The notes beneath the pieces were generated by a model. It had not been told where the DNA came from. It saw nothing but the letters and a program-made list of their open reading frames with translations, and searched no databases. The position numbers were made by a program, and so were the translations under genes. From Bacillota bacterium (GTDB taxonomy: Bacteria > Bacillota > Clostridia > Christensenellales > CAG-138), in NCBI GenBank assembly GCA_023435025.1, contig JAEYSE010000092.1:1-13521 (forward strand): a DNA stretch of 13,521 nucleotides, given 5' to 3'. Shown piece by piece: positions 13,426 through 13,521 of this stretch; the first letter of the stretch is position 1; each line of letters begins with the position of its first letter.

Positions 13426-13496
13426 CGTATCGTCCCCGTATCCGGTCGCGGACAAACTTTCTGTGACGCGATCCGCAACGCAAGCTTCTCTTTCAT
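13422..13496 (-). CDS. Small 24-codon upstream ORF, possible leader peptide or duplicated N-terminus
   Basis: Starts at the ATG at 13496 with a G-rich stretch (GCGGGGGG) 5 nt upstream and ends in a TGA that overlaps the ATG of the DUF951 gene. The start, MKEKLALRIASQ, resembles the start of the next protein, MIEKFALQDRVQ, and the DNA also matches well over the first 22 bases. It may be a partial tandem duplication of the 5' end of the DUF951 gene, now serving to feed ribosomes to it. It is too short to judge by coding statistics, and it lies at the window edge. Confidence 0.35.
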   Translation of the reverse strand: MKEKLALRIASQKVCPRPDTGTIR

Positions 13497-13521
13497 AGCT
13501 GCCCCCCGCTTAACTGCCGGT

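Overview
The window looks like a chromosomal segment of a moderately GC-rich Firmicute of the class Clostridia. The evidence is the gene order mnmG-rsmG-noc, the clostridial type of Noc and MurG, the strong AGGAGG ribosome binding sites, and housekeeping genes that read cleanly from end to end. No rRNA, tRNA, CRISPR array or transposase was seen. All assignments come from reading motifs by eye; no database was searched.

Layout, left to right. (1) 1-923, minus strand: an ECF sigma factor and its translationally coupled zinc-finger anti-sigma factor, which runs off the left edge. (2) 1005-2477, minus: malQ (4-alpha-glucanotransferase), ending in a strong hairpin terminator. It is preceded by a structured leader of about 260 nt with a perfect consensus sigma-A promoter. 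(3) 2951-6556, plus: mnmG, rsmG and noc, which serve tRNA wobble modification, 16S rRNA methylation and nucleoid occlusion, with terminator hairpins after noc. (4) 6660-7585, plus: an AT-rich single-gene island encoding a zinc-ribbon plus HEPN-like protein. It is the most foreign-looking gene here and a candidate RNase or defence gene. (5) 7689-10249, minus: murG followed by an ATGA-coupled HEAT-repeat/THUMP-type RNA methyltransferase. (6) 10314-10675: a gene-free, helix-rich stretch that looks like a large structured RNA, flanked by divergent promoter-like sequences. (7) 10759-11661, plus: a RarD-like transporter and a bidirectional terminator. (8) 11780-11935: a spacer packed with GC-rich palindromes. 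(9) 11977-13496, minus: a 24-codon ORF, a DUF951 protein and two tandem signal peptidase I paralogues, in a tightly packed operon-like order.

Most of the window is ordinary core genome. The parts not explained by known genes are the two structured intergenic RNAs (upstream of malQ and of murG), the HEPN island with a 12-bp inverted repeat across its start codon, and the small ORF that partly duplicates the start of the DUF951 gene.
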